Positions 42,556 through 52,330 of a DNA stretch of 64,000 nt are shown here, piece after piece. Numbering within the stretch: the first letter of the stretch is position 1; each line of letters opens with the position of its first letter. The notes under the pieces were generated by a model. That model searched no databases. It saw only the letters and a program-made list of their open reading frames with translations, and had not been told where the DNA came from. This stretch comes from Salminus brasiliensis (lineage: Eukaryota; Chordata; Actinopteri; Characiformes; Bryconidae). The stretch spans positions 14,789,771 through 14,853,770 of the forward strand of contig NC_132893.1 of the NCBI RefSeq assembly GCF_030463535.1, written 5' to 3'. Made by a program: the position numbers and the translations under genes.

Positions 42556-43500
42556 TGAATTTTGCACGGATCTTGGGTTCCTGGGTGGTGATTTTAATTG
42601 CGTCTTAGAAGCTGGTCTGGACAAATCTTCACTCCATATGGTTAATTGTAAAGTTCTTCGACATGAGTATGCAGTCAGGCCTTCTACATATCTGGAGAGA
42701 ACTACATCCCATGACTATGGATTCTACATTTTACTCTCCTCCCCATGGCTCCTATTCAAGACTGGATTACTTTCTTATTCTTGCTAACTGTATACATATG
42801 CTGTCAAATTGCTTTTATCTGACCACAGTCCAGTGTATTTGGAGGTCACACTAAATTTAACAGCATTAAAAACTCCTCAGTGGAGATTTAACACATTTAC
42901 TAAATAAAGAAGTTTTTGCTTCCATGTTAAAGAGAATAACAGACAACTGCAACTCTCCAGTTACCAGTGCAGTTAAATGGGATGTCCTCAAAGACAAAGA
43001 CACCACGGGGCAGTGGTGGCTCAGCGGTTACAGGGTTTGGAGACCAGGGTTGTGGTTTCTATTCCCGGGCTTGGCAAGCTGCCACTGTTGGGCCCTTGAG
43101 CAAGGCCCTTTCCCCTTTCTGCTCCCCAGGCGCTGGAGTTGGCTGCCCACCGCTCTGGGTGTGTGTACCCACTGCCCCTACTACACGTGTGTGTGTGTGT
43201 GTATGTGTGTGTTCACTACCACAGATGGGTTAAATGCGGAGGACACATTTCATTACAGTGTACACTGTACAGTGACAAATATGTGCACCTTTACCTTTAC
43301 TTTGCGAAATCATTTAAGCTCTTATGCGTTTCTCCAGGAAAAAAAACTAAAACCAAGCCGAAACCAAAGAAAAATTTGGAAGCTGAGAAGCTGCTACTAG
43401 AACACAAACACACAGTCTGATACAAACTGGTCCCTGCTAGTAAATGCTAAATTAAAACTTAACTTAGAAATATGAGGAGTGTATTCAGGGTTGTTACATT
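42556..43500 (+). mobile_element. L1/Tx1-type LINE, endonuclease C-terminal part (SINE inside)
   Basis: 42,590-42,890 reads GGDFNCVLEAGLDKSS (catalytic Asp-Asn), STYLERTTSHDYGFYILLS (displaced from the usual RIDY motif) and LLLSDHSPVYLEV (catalytic His block), then LKTPQWRFNTFTK. 43,320-43,500 continues KPKKNLEAEKL and LLVNAKLKL-like sequence. A SINE occupies 43,007-43,313. The copy at 55.45-55.90 kb has the same region without the SINE. Confidence 0.87.
43007..43313 (+). mobile_element. tRNA-derived SINE, near full length
   Basis: Head GGGGCAGTGGTGGCTCAGCGG with a good A-box; the B-box is degraded (GGTTTCTATTCC). The body is CAAGCTGCCACTGTTGGGCC and CTTGAGCAAGGCCC, then a GT-rich stretch, GATGGGTTAAATGCGGAGG and a CTTTAC-type tail. 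It is inserted in L1 between positions that are adjacent in the 55.7 kb copy. A target duplication is not clear; AAAGAC is repeated on the left only. Confidence 0.9.
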
Positions 43501-44070
43501 TTTCTAAACAGCAATACTATGAGTTTGGAAATAAACCCAGTCGTTTATTAGCTCACCAGCTTAATTACAACAGACTGAACGATCTATAAAAGCTATTAAA
43601 ACTCCTTCTGGTGAGATTTCCTACCACCCTCGCAAAATTAATGATCCTTTCTTTTTAAAAATGGCTTTACACTTCAGACTGTAGCAGTTTGCATTTAGAT
43701 AGATCAAATTACTTGGATAACATTTCTCTCCCTAGAATGTGCTTCCTATCGACCCATTAGTCTACTTAATGTAGATTACACATTTCTAACTAAAGCACTG
43801 TCTCACCGACTGGCAACATTTCTTCCATACATCATTAAACCTGATCAGACGGGATTCATTAAATCCAGATATGGATCTAATAACGTTCACCACCTTCGTA
43901 ATATTATAAATCTTACCAAAAGAAAAGACTCCTTAGATGCTGAGAAAGTGTTCAGCAGGGTTGAGGAGTTTTTTCTTTTTGCACTACTGGAGAAAATCGT
44001 ATTGGGGAATAGTTTTATAAATATAGTAAGTTTGAGTTAATAGAGGCTGTGGGGTCTAAATACAACAAAA
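43501..44070 (+). mobile_element. L1/Tx1-type LINE, RT N-terminal half
   Basis: 43,735-44,040 reads ASYRPISLLNVDYTFLTKAL, SHRLATFLPYIIKPDQTGFI, KSRYGSNNVHHLRNIINLTK, SLDAEKVFSRVEEFFLF (first catalytic Asp) and LEKIVLGNSFINIV. It is well preserved over about 100 codons and then truncated before the active-site box. Confidence 0.86.
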
Positions 44071-44519
44071 CTGTCTTATATCCGATATTTTTCCAATTAG
44101 AAGACACTGCAGACAAGGCTACTCTTTTTGTCTCTCTCTCCTCATGTCCTGAGCGGCCTGTCTGGAGTTGCCCTTTTTTGGTTCAGTTCCTGCGTCTTGG
44201 TATCAGGCCTGTCACACTACTCAGTTCCAACAGTCATCCTAACCCCTTTCTCTCTCTCTCTCTCATTTACATGTACTGAGATGCCCTGCCATCCAGTCTG
44301 GAGGAGTCCATTCATCCATGTTCCGGAATCAGGCCTGTCCCTCTATTCCGCAGAGGTTTTGACACAATCTCCTAAAAAATAAAACATCAGGCAACTATTT
44401 GTCCAAAACGAAAGCAATCAGGAATCTCTATTACTGAAGAACCAGCTACTGCTGAATTGGCAGCATATAAACAGGAACCAGCCTTTGATGTAGATGATCA
44501 GTTAACATGGTGACGTACA
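44071..44519 (+). mobile_element. Unassigned stretch and hAT C-terminal remnant (plus)
   Basis: 44,100-44,390 is T- and C-rich, with a CT run at 44,251-44,263 and no module recognised, except that the first 25 bases match L1 at 56.62 kb. 44,425-44,515 reads EEPATAELAAYKQEPAF and DVDDQLTW, resembling the C-terminal dimerisation segment of ZBED hAT transposases (ending WW). It points toward plus, opposite to the hAT copy that starts at 44,520. Confidence 0.45.
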
Positions 44520-45360
44520 ACCATGTCACCTACTCACGGCTGATGTTATATTTGCAGCGTTGTCTGTTGTAATGTAGGTAAATTCTTCCTCATTCAGTTT
44601 CCAGTCCTGGAGTTCAGAGTGAAGACCCTCAGCTGTATTGGCTGCAGTGTGGCTCTCAGGTGAAATGAAGTGTACAGTCAGTGACCTGTACAGAGTCATA
44701 TTAGTGCTTCTCCACATGTCAGCTGTCTGAGTAAAACTCCGCTTGAACGTTATTCTACGTTTCCGCACCGCAGTCTTACTGAAGTACTTAAGGCTTAGTA
44801 GCTCGTATGGAGAGTTCAAGGTTTGTAGTGTTTCTCTGAATGATTTTTTTTTTCTTTTTTCTTTTTTTTTTTTTTACTACACTGGAGGCAGTCCCTTCAC
44901 GATATAACGGGTTCCACTCGAATTGTGCTCTCGCCATTTTGCGCTGTCAAGTTTGTGTATTTTGCGAAAGCATTTGTGATTGTCTAATTCAACAAACTGC
45001 CTTCTCTATGCGTTGGACCCAGTTTAGCATACTGAGCTGCATGATGTATCCTGAGATTTGCAGATTAGTAGCATTTCCACCCTCTGTGGTGATCTGTTTT
45101 CTACAAAGACGGCATGTAACACTGTTAACATCTAACGGTTCTCCGTGTTCGTCTGGTTATAAACTAAAATATTGCCAAACTGCCGCAGTGACACCCTTCT
45201 TCTGTATAGGCTCATCCATTTTCACCGTCTACCCGGGAGAAGGCCACATGAGGCGGAGGTGTTCATTTGCATGTACCCAGCATTCTTTAACCACATCTCT
45301 ACATTCTAATCTTTTTAAGTCGCGTTTTACAAAGGTAATTTGTAGCTGTAGTTAATTTTA
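44520..45360 (-). mobile_element. hAT (ZBED-type) transposase remnant, copy A2
   Basis: The minus frame at 44,819-44,526 reads LLSLKYFSKTAVRKRRITF, RSFTQTADMWRSTNMTLY (first catalytic Asp), SLTVHFISPESHTAANTAEG, LQDWKLNEEEFTYITTDNAA (second Asp) and NITSAVSR. Upstream, the BED finger CRLCRKQITTEGGNATNLQ is read at 45,112-45,060. It retains the TADMW segment lost in A1 but lacks the later LGWKWLNC part kept there, so the two decayed differently. A poly-pyrimidine insertion lies at 44,844-44,875. Confidence 0.88.
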
Positions 45361-46400
45361 TATTAATGATGAGTCATCAATACTTAGATGCTGCCTTATT
45401 TGTTACATAGGACTAAATGTTTAGTTTACCGTAGAATACTTGCACAAAGTCAACGGTTAAATAAAGTCAAAAAAACACACACATGGGATGATATTGCACT
45501 GAACATCATCACTTGTTTAAATTATCGATATTTAATATCGTTTATCGTCCCAAGGCTAGTAGGGTCACACTAAATTAGAATTTCTTCAACTCGAATGGTG
45601 TCATGCAGAAAAAATCGTTATTAAAGCCGAATCATATTTCTCCTTTCTAATCTATAATAACTAAAACTGCCCTGGATTAATTTTCAGTACTGTAAACAAA
45701 CTCTCCTGCAGTCATAAACTGTTATTCTTGCTGACAGTAGTAATGATTATAATCTACTCCCCTTAACTAACTGCAACCCTTAGCAAGCACCTTCCCCTCC
45801 ACAGCTTCACAGCTCTACTGTGCCACCTGTTTTACAAATACTACACCACTATTGCCTGATTCACTTGTGTTCATAAGCTTCGTCCAAACGGAAACGGGAG
45901 CTCCATACAGTGATGTCTGCCTGTGTTTCTTTTCATTGAACGTAATTTGATCTACATTTAATTGCATGTTTTTCATCTGAGTGTGTAACTGCTTTGTTCT
46001 CCTCGTAAGCAGTACTGCACATGTATATAGACTGAACATTTGTTGAACACAAAAATAACCAGAAATAGACATTTTTGTTGATGTTTAATTCAAGATAGTT
46101 TCACGTCATCTCCAATTAAAAACCCTTGAATACAAAGAGGGTTTGTGAACAATTTTTCTTTTGTGGGTTTGGAAACAATACCTGACCAAACCTACTTCAT
46201 GTTTTATTGTCTTTTGAAATGAAAGTCGGCTAATTTTTACACATTTTGTACATTTCTATTTTACTTGAGTACATTATTCAGCGTGACCAGGGAGCTGACG
46301 TGCCTTGACCTGTGATTGTATTTCAGTGAGGCAACAATGCTTCGTTTTCAGTGAGACCCCGAGCTGCTGTTTCGATGAGGTCCTGCTTTGAAAGCTTAAC
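45361..46400 (-). mobile_element. Non-coding flank of hAT copy A2
   Basis: Colinear with 21,376-22,400: ATCGTTTATCGTCCCAAGGC near 45,537-45,556, GCCACCTGTTTTACAAATAC, TACAGTGATGTCTGCCTGTG, CTGACGTGCCTTGACCTGTG. Differences are scattered substitutions and small indels. Confidence 0.6.
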
Positions 46401-46905
46401 ACGTGATTCAACACAGAGCAGCAAGCCATCATTCCTACTTTATAGTCTTTAATATTAGCGCTGTCTTCTTTATCTGAGACAGTTGTTTTGATCCTTGTGC
46501 TCTCTGCTCCCTGTGTTACTGTACTCTCTCTTTTCTCTGTTTACTCACAAGAAACGGTGCGACCATGGAGGAGCAAACTCTGCAAGGAAGTTATCAAGCT
46601 TGACCCTCAGATCCAGCTGCTGTTAGAGGCAGTCCAAACTCCACAGATGGAAGACGAGGCTGCCTGTGGCAACTCCTCTAATGTGGTCATCTAAATTCCA
46701 CTTCACTCCTGCAGAGGGCCTGGGTGTGTCTGTGTAGCCGGGAAAACAAAGGGCTCCTCCACAACCAAGCCGGTGTCCTGGACGACATCAGGTGGCTTCC
46801 CTTGGCACTATTCTCCGCCCAACGCAGCGAAGTCCTAAAGGAGCCCTGCCTCACACTTAGGAAAAAGACAGATGCCGGGATCATCTTCAGTCCCCCTCCC
46901 ACCTA
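46401..46905 (+). mobile_element. SGNH-LINE 5' fragment, copy 10, fused to L2 tail
   Basis: Leader (CACGTGATTCAACACAGAGC, CTTTATAGTCTTTAAT), then ORF1 from about 46,540: RPWRSKLCKEVIKL and LLLEAVQTPQMEDEA. At 46,775 it moves to GVLDDIRWLPLALF and APNAAKS-like segments and ends at TCTTCAGTCCCCCTCCC. The SGNH core is deleted. An L2 3' end follows without a gap. Confidence 0.78.
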
Positions 46906-47230
46906 CCAACTAGTAAGTGCGGCATTTCCTGGCACCGAAGTAGTGGAACCAACTTTCCTGGGGTGTCCGAACGGTAGAGGTGCTTGCTGTCTGACGCAAA
47001 CTGTCCAAACGCAGACTGAAGACCCACCTCTTCCGATGGTATTTGGGTGAAGAGTAGAGTACTATGGTCTCATTATTGGCTTGTGTTTAGCAGTGTCTAA
47101 GCTTAGAGGTATCTTTGAATGTTTAGTCTATTCAAACTAGCTGAGGTTATTCTTGAGTAAACAGTGAAGCTCTTGTGTAAGTCGCTCTGAATTAGAGCAT
47201 TAGCTAAATGCCGTAAATGTAAATATAGCA
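46906..47230 (+). mobile_element. L2 LINE 3' end with characteristic tail
   Basis: The last codons of L2 ORF2 (TVQTQTEDPPLPM is read in a shifted frame over the usual KTHLFRRY segment) are followed by the 3' UTR. The end GTAAGTCGCTCTGAATTAG and GCTAAATGCCGTAAATGTAA is the typical L2 tail in fish. This is the third of three L2 pieces (5.4, 37.2 and 46.9 kb), none complete. Confidence 0.88.
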
Positions 47231-47400
47231 CAACCAATATGAGAAAATATAAATGAAACCATGCATGTCTATCATAGACTTAACAAACTCCTTCAATACT
47301 TAAAACCCTAGTATTCTGATAGAACAGACTCCTTTTAGCTATTTAAAAACAGTGTATACAGAAAGAACTCTGACATAGCACAGAACAGCAGTATTATGTC
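47231..47400. repeat. Duplicated flank (shared with 22.57-22.73 kb)
   Basis: Matches the AT-rich piece before the Tc1 end at 22.74 kb (ATCATAGACTTAACAAACTCC, AAAACCCTAGT, CTGATAGAACAGACTCC). No Tc1 sequence follows here. Confidence 0.6.
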
Positions 47401-48290
47401 CTTTCAAGATGCATTTTTAATATAGTTTCCTTTGTCCTGCACTGAAGCAACTGAAGCTGATGCCCCTTTTTGGAAAAACAGTCCCTAAGCTGCTGTTCTG
47501 CACTGTGCTGCAGCACATGTTCAACCTCCTGTGTTTGTAGGAGTTCTTTGATGCTGCTTCTCTCCTGCTTCCTCTAAAGCAGGAGGCTTGTCAGTTTGGA
47601 CAGAATCCTAACCTGCCGTCTGTGCTAAGACCAACTGATGTGGACTGTAGCCATGGACCTTTTGCCTGCTGCTCTTTTCCATAAGGCCTCAGTCCAGTGC
47701 AGTATCCCAGTCACAGCTGTTGCGTCTTTACTTTCACCATAATCTCAGTGCGTGTTTGGTTGTGCCGTTCCAAAAGTGCATTGCTCCATGGACTGTATGC
47801 AGCTGTTGTCTTTACTTCTATGTTGAAGTTTTCCTCCTTTTCTGTCACTTCATCATTGTTGAATTCTCCTCTGTTGTCATTGAACAGTTTCTGAGGTGGA
47901 GCATGCAGACTGATTATGAACAGTGTTTCACTATTTCAGAGGACTTCTTTGTGGTCAGAATGCAGTCTGCACTAAACCGTGAGAACTGGTCAATGAAATG
48001 AAGATACCACACGCCTAGTTCGAGTTCCTGCAGATCTATTGCCCCAATTTCATTGTACTGAGATTTCAGAGGTAATACCACTGCTGGCCTACTAAGATTT
48101 AGTGTTTCTCTGCTCAGTTAATTTTTTCTGAGACTGTCAGGATTTGGTTGTCACTGAGAGATTCCAGGTCTTTCTTCTTTGATTAATTTCATTGATGTGA
48201 AAGTCAACTTTGTACATGTAGTCAAAACCAGCTGTCGTTTTTTCACATCAAGCATGCTGGATCTAGCAACTTGAGCCCTTTCGGCTGCGT
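47401..48290 (-). pseudogene. LTR-retrotransposon integrase core remnant
   Basis: On minus from about 48,060: YNEIGAIDLQELELGVWYLH, FIDQFSRFSADCI (first catalytic Asp in AIDL), SLHAPPQKLFNDNRGEFNND (second Asp in NDN) and NFNIEVKTTAAYSPWSNALL followed by ERHNQT (catalytic Glu). The Asp-to-Glu spacing is exactly 35 residues, the DD(35)E rule. The frame is open from about 47,940 to 47,710. The usual GG of SDNGGEF is RG here. It differs in sequence from the copia integrase at 14.2 and 29.1 kb, so it is another LTR element. 48,100-48,290 is upstream zinc-finger-side sequence, poorly readable. Confidence 0.85.
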
Positions 48291-48574
48291 CTGTTCCTCT
48301 TTCACAGAGATAAGCTTCTCCCGAGGCGTCCGTCAGTGAACTGGATAGTTGGCAGGTAAGTGATTTTACATGATTTGCTTGATTTCATAACCATTTATTA
48401 TTTATTTCTCTGCTTGTATTAAAATGTAATAAATCCATGTCTCTAATAGTATCTCAAACCCTGCAGTATCGAGACTGTCTGTTGCATAGTTTAATTGTAA
48501 CGTCAGAAAATTGGCTTTAACATCCTTGTTGTATGGAGTTTCATTTTAAGCCTAGTGGCTATTTAAGTCCTTGT
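48291..48574 (+). mobile_element. SGNH-LINE spacer fragment
   Basis: Matches the segment after ORF1 in copies 2, 8 and 11 (AACTGGATAGTTGGCAGGTAAG, TTTACATGATTTGC, CAAACCCTGCAGTATCGAGAC, AACGTCAGAAAATTGGC). ORF1 itself is absent. It joins copia copy 7. Confidence 0.68.
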
Positions 48575-49262
48575 TGCAAATAACTGCAGTGGTCATTACA
48601 GCAGATGTCCAGAATTCTTTAGGTAATTGGATCTCTACTAGTGTTCACCGTTCCATATCAAATAGGTTTCTCCAATTTCTGTCTGCTGTTTTTAGATGTT
48701 GTGATCAAGGTGCTGAGGTCTCACGCCTTATGCTCTTCTCACTGACCAATGACTGAAAACCCCTTGCTGTGAACTCTGTGCCATTTTCTGAACAAATACA
48801 TTTACTGTTCCATACAGTCCAGCATCACTCCGTAGCTTTTACAGTTTCACCCTTCATTTTTAGGAAGTACACAGACTGCACCTGAGTAATCCTCAGTAAA
48901 CGCCAGAGTGTCTCTACAACCCTCTTTTGCACACTGGATCTATAGGAGCAGCTAGGTCAGTATGTACTAGTTCAAATACTGCTTTTGCTCGTGCATCAGG
49001 TTCTGTTTCTACTCTGAGCAGATTTCCTTGCAGACTTCACAGTTCAGTTTATCAATCTTGCCCTTGATCTTCATGCTCTCTACTGCATAATGTGAAACAT
49101 CATAATTACAGTGATCAAGGATTTCATGCTGTGTTTGAATATTGTAACACACACTGTAACCATCACCGCTGTGATCATTGACCACATTCAGGTTATAAAG
49201 CCTATTGTACTCTTTAATGGGAAACTTGGTACCACTTTTGTGGCTGTGTCTTCTTTTTATTA
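48575..49262 (-). mobile_element. Copia-like fragment, copy 7 (integrase side)
   Basis: Matches 28,735-29,320 and 32,390-32,815 (TGCCATTTTCTGAACAAATAC, TTCAGGAAGT-like CACAGACTGCACCTGAGTAAT, GGAGCAGCTAGGTCAGTATG). It holds the integrase N-terminal half only. It joins SGNH-LINE copy 11 at GTGGCTGTGTCTTC, the same junction as at 15.6 and 32.8 kb. Confidence 0.78.
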
Positions 49263-50295
49263 ACTTTGTGGTGTTGTGATCCTTGTGCTCTCTTCTCCCT
49301 GTGTTGCTGTACAGTCCTCTCTCACTGACCGTCGTTCATGTTTTTGTTCAGAGGAACGAACTCTCCACGAGGTCGTCAAGCTATTATGGCAGATCCAGCT
49401 GCTGTTGTAGAGGCTGTCCAAACTCCACTGACGGAAGCCGAGGCTGGAGGCTGCCCGCGACTCCTCCAACACCGCCGTCTTAATTACAGCACTACCGGCG
49501 CAGCAGACAGAGTTGTCGTCTCCTGTCCCGCACCTGAGAGGGCCTAAAAGTATCAGTGTGGCTGGGAAAAGCCGAGGACTCTTCCACCACCACAACCATT
49601 TTTCGCCTCTGCTAACTGGTTCGAGAACCTCAGCTCTTCACCTGTTCCGGCACAGAGGACTACTCCTCAGGGCGGTGTTCTCACTGTTGGAGATTCTTCT
49701 GTAAAACACTGAAAAGTCTCGACCCTAAAGAGTAATGCCACAATCTCCTGTTTTCCAGCTGCCCGTGTCCTGGGCGTCACCAGGTGGCTTTGGCTCCATC
49801 GTTCTCCACTATTCTCTGCCTGTTGCAGCGTGGCCCTGAAGAAGCACTGCTGTACGCTTCTGGACACTGTTCGGAAAAAGGATCATCGTCTTCAGCCCCC
49901 TGCCCACTTGACGACGAGTGAGTGAGCCTCTTCTTGCTCCACTGCTGGCTGACAGGTCCGTCTGCGCTGACTTCGTAGACAACTGGCAGAGCTTTCCTGC
50001 GTCTGGTCCTCTTACACAGAGATGAGCTTCACCTGAGCCACCTGGGGTCCATCGTTCTCTCCGGGAACATCAAGAAGGTGACAGGCCAGGACTGACTGGC
50101 CCTTCCCAGTCACACTGTCAGGTTAGTGAACTGCATAGTTGGCAGGTGAGTGATTTACATGGTTTACTTGATTCAACCCATTTATTCTGTCACTTTTCTG
50201 CTTGTATTAAAAAGTTATATCAGTGTCACTCATAGTATTTCAGACAAATTCTGCAGTGTTGAGACTGTCATGGTTTTTAATTGTAATGATCTCTA
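49263..50295 (+). mobile_element. SGNH-LINE, copy 11 (most complete)
   Basis: The most complete copy, about 1 kb. Leader, then ORF1 with MADPAAVVEAVQTPLTEAEA (49,386 onward), RLLQHRRLNYSTTGAADRV and LTGSRTSALHLFRHRGLLL. SGNH block I: TVGDSSVKH, GDS at 49,689-49,697. Then LPVSWASPGGFGS-like and a KKHCCTLLDTVRKK-like segment, NWQSFPASGPL-like near 49,980-50,010, and block V DELHLSHLGSIVLSGNIKKV with catalytic DxxH at 50,021-50,032. It is followed by the spacer and ends at ATCTCTAGCCCCTAAAGCAG (ORF2 start). Frame breaks near 49,500, 49,710 and 49,880. The HVGTND-type block is not readable, as in all copies. Confidence 0.87.
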
Positions 50296-50785
50296 GCCCC
50301 TAAAGCAGTCCTTTTCAATGAAGTTATGATTGCTAACCACCTTAGTTCACCAGATCTCTGTGAAACTAAATCAAGGGCGTAGGTCTGTTTCTTACATTGG
50401 TGAGGGTCGGTTCACACAGGGCCCCCTGGAAGCTTTTGCATTTATGACTGTAACTGTAAAAATACAGGTAAATTTCTGCATATGAAGTTATAAAAGCACA
50501 TACAAGTGTCCAAAGAAACGCAAAGGGTAAGAGAGTAAATGTAAATGACTGCAGAATTTTAAGTAGTGAAATAGATTTCAGACTGGGAGCTAACCAGCCA
50601 ATTAATCCAATCAGAGTCCATATTGTCTATTTAAGTCGACAGGTTGCCAAGTAGTATTAAATTCACCACTGCACCCAATTTTAGGTAGGAGGGGTTTTCT
50701 CTTTAAGTAATCTAAGCAGTCTTAGCCAGCACCTTTTGAACAAGATTTCAGTGTAACTGACTGTACTGCAAGGACACAGTTCTGA
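50296..50785 (+). repeat. Repeat module E, copy 3 (inverted inner piece)
   Basis: Starts where SGNH-LINE copy 11 ends. It keeps GGGCGTAGGTCTGTTTCTTA, the TATAAAA at 50,489-50,495 and CAGGTTGCCAAGTAGTATT. The 57-base piece at 50,551-50,607 is the reverse complement of the corresponding piece in copies 1 and 2. Confidence 0.72.
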
Positions 50786-51430
50786 AGTCTTCCACCGGCG
50801 TTACGTTTACTGCAGGATTAAAGTGTTTCTCTACATTCCTAAGACTGACTGATCGAGTTGATTCTTTAAGCGCAGAGAAGCAAATCCAACTACCACAGTT
50901 CTGGAGATTCCACCGAGATCCCAATATTTCTCTGGGTCCAGAGTTTTCAGAGACAGGATCAGAAACCGACAGAGGCGGCCGCCGTCATCCCAATGAGTGA
51001 TTCTGAGTCAATTTAGGCGCTCTACTGACTCCGAGACTCTGTACCCGAGGTGACTGTAAGTAAATTAATTGGACCGCTTGCCTTACGAATTTAGAATAAA
51101 CTGGAGGAGACGAGACGCCGTATTCTTAGACCTTCTAGTTACTTTAACCCAGATCCCTTTTTATATTTTAATTTTCACATTTGTTTAAGGCCGTTGACTT
51201 TTTGCAGCCATCTGGACTCGAAGGACGAAGATGTGCATTGCCTTAAGATAATTTCAGTCTCACAGTTGTCTGAACTGGGAATCAGATTTGTTTTAAATTG
51301 GAAAATTCTAGGATATTGTGTTTCCACGTCTAATAGGCCCAGTAGAATATTCTTGGGATCTGAAAGAGCAGAGAACCTGATGCGTCACATGGAGCTCTGT
51401 CAGAGGTTGAATGGGAAAATCCTCCATTTT
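50786..51430 (+). repeat. Repeat module F, copy 3 (longest)
   Basis: The longest copy. It continues past ACCTTCTAGTTACTTTAACC into GGCCGTTGACTTTTTGCAG, ATCTGGACTCGAAGGACGA and a stretch ending near AGAGGTTGAATGGGAAAATC. An 89-codon frame at 51,194-51,463 has no recognisable domain. Retroviral sequence follows, as after copy 1. Confidence 0.66.
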
Positions 51431-52330
51431 TACATTGTTTTATTTGTCTCCAGATGGTGTTGACAATATGTATGAACATATAGTGGTACAAAAGATTGCA
51501 GCTGAAACAATATCAGTATCTTGTACTATGAGGATCAGTTTGCAGCTGTGCATGTAGTCTTGGATGAAGGACAGAGACAGTTGTTTAGAGAGCCAGGTGA
51601 ATTACATAAATCCCTAGTCAAGACAGGGGGCAAATAATTGATACTACTTTTACACGGTCAAGATCTGAGCTGCCAAGTGAGAATGACAAGACTAAGACTA
51701 ACTTACCAAACATTTCCCAAACATTTCTGGTCTCAGAATGAATGATATTGAGCATGGTAAGGCCAATCAGCTGTTTTGCTTGCACCACTTTAACCAGAGA
51801 TGCCCCCCTTATTGACTCAATGTCCCATGTCCAAGGAAGCAGAAGTTATAAAGAAATAAATTCCCTTTTGGAAAATGAAGTCATTGTTGCATGTGAATCT
51901 TCACTGGTGAATAGTCCTCTGAGAGCGGTAAGTGCAGCAGTATATCCTGCTGGTCCATTTGTACCTAATCCAGCAACTATTGGGATGCAATATCTGCTGA
52001 GAATTCATCGGTTCATTCAGTTGCAGCTGGCTAGAGCTCCCGAATTTGGTCCTTATTTCATTTCTTCTTTTTGGTTACAGTGCAGTTAAGGATGTTTCTC
52101 AGCAGGAAACCTCTGCCTTTTACTCCAAACTCGTCACCAGCAAAAAAGGTCATATCTGTCTTCTCCTCGCCTCAATCCAACATGGTGGATCCTCTGGTGC
52201 ACTGAAGAAGATCATCATGGCGTGGCTCTCAGCAACGCGGGAAGAATTCTTTACACACATGTCTACATTTCAGGATGTGTTCAAAGCTAGACTATCTCAT
52301 GGGTGAGCAAAGACAGCAGAATAAACTTCT
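51431..52330 (+). mobile_element. Endogenous retrovirus remnant (protease to RT start)
   Basis: 51,650-51,930 carries, across two frame changes, LSCQVRMTRL, the LPNISQTFLVSE tract, and SLLENEVIVACESSLVNSPL, the run-up to the RT core. The piece matches 17,190-17,350 and is more complete. The RT core itself is absent. 52,046-52,306 is an 86-codon frame (FYSKLVTSKKGHICLLLASI then QHGGSSGALKKIIMAWL) that matches no family I recognise. Stops and frame changes preclude function. Confidence 0.65.

Noticed and set aside
42924..43420. 158-codon plus-strand frame
   Set aside because: It spans a SINE inserted in L1; the first and last residues are L1 and the middle is translated SINE.
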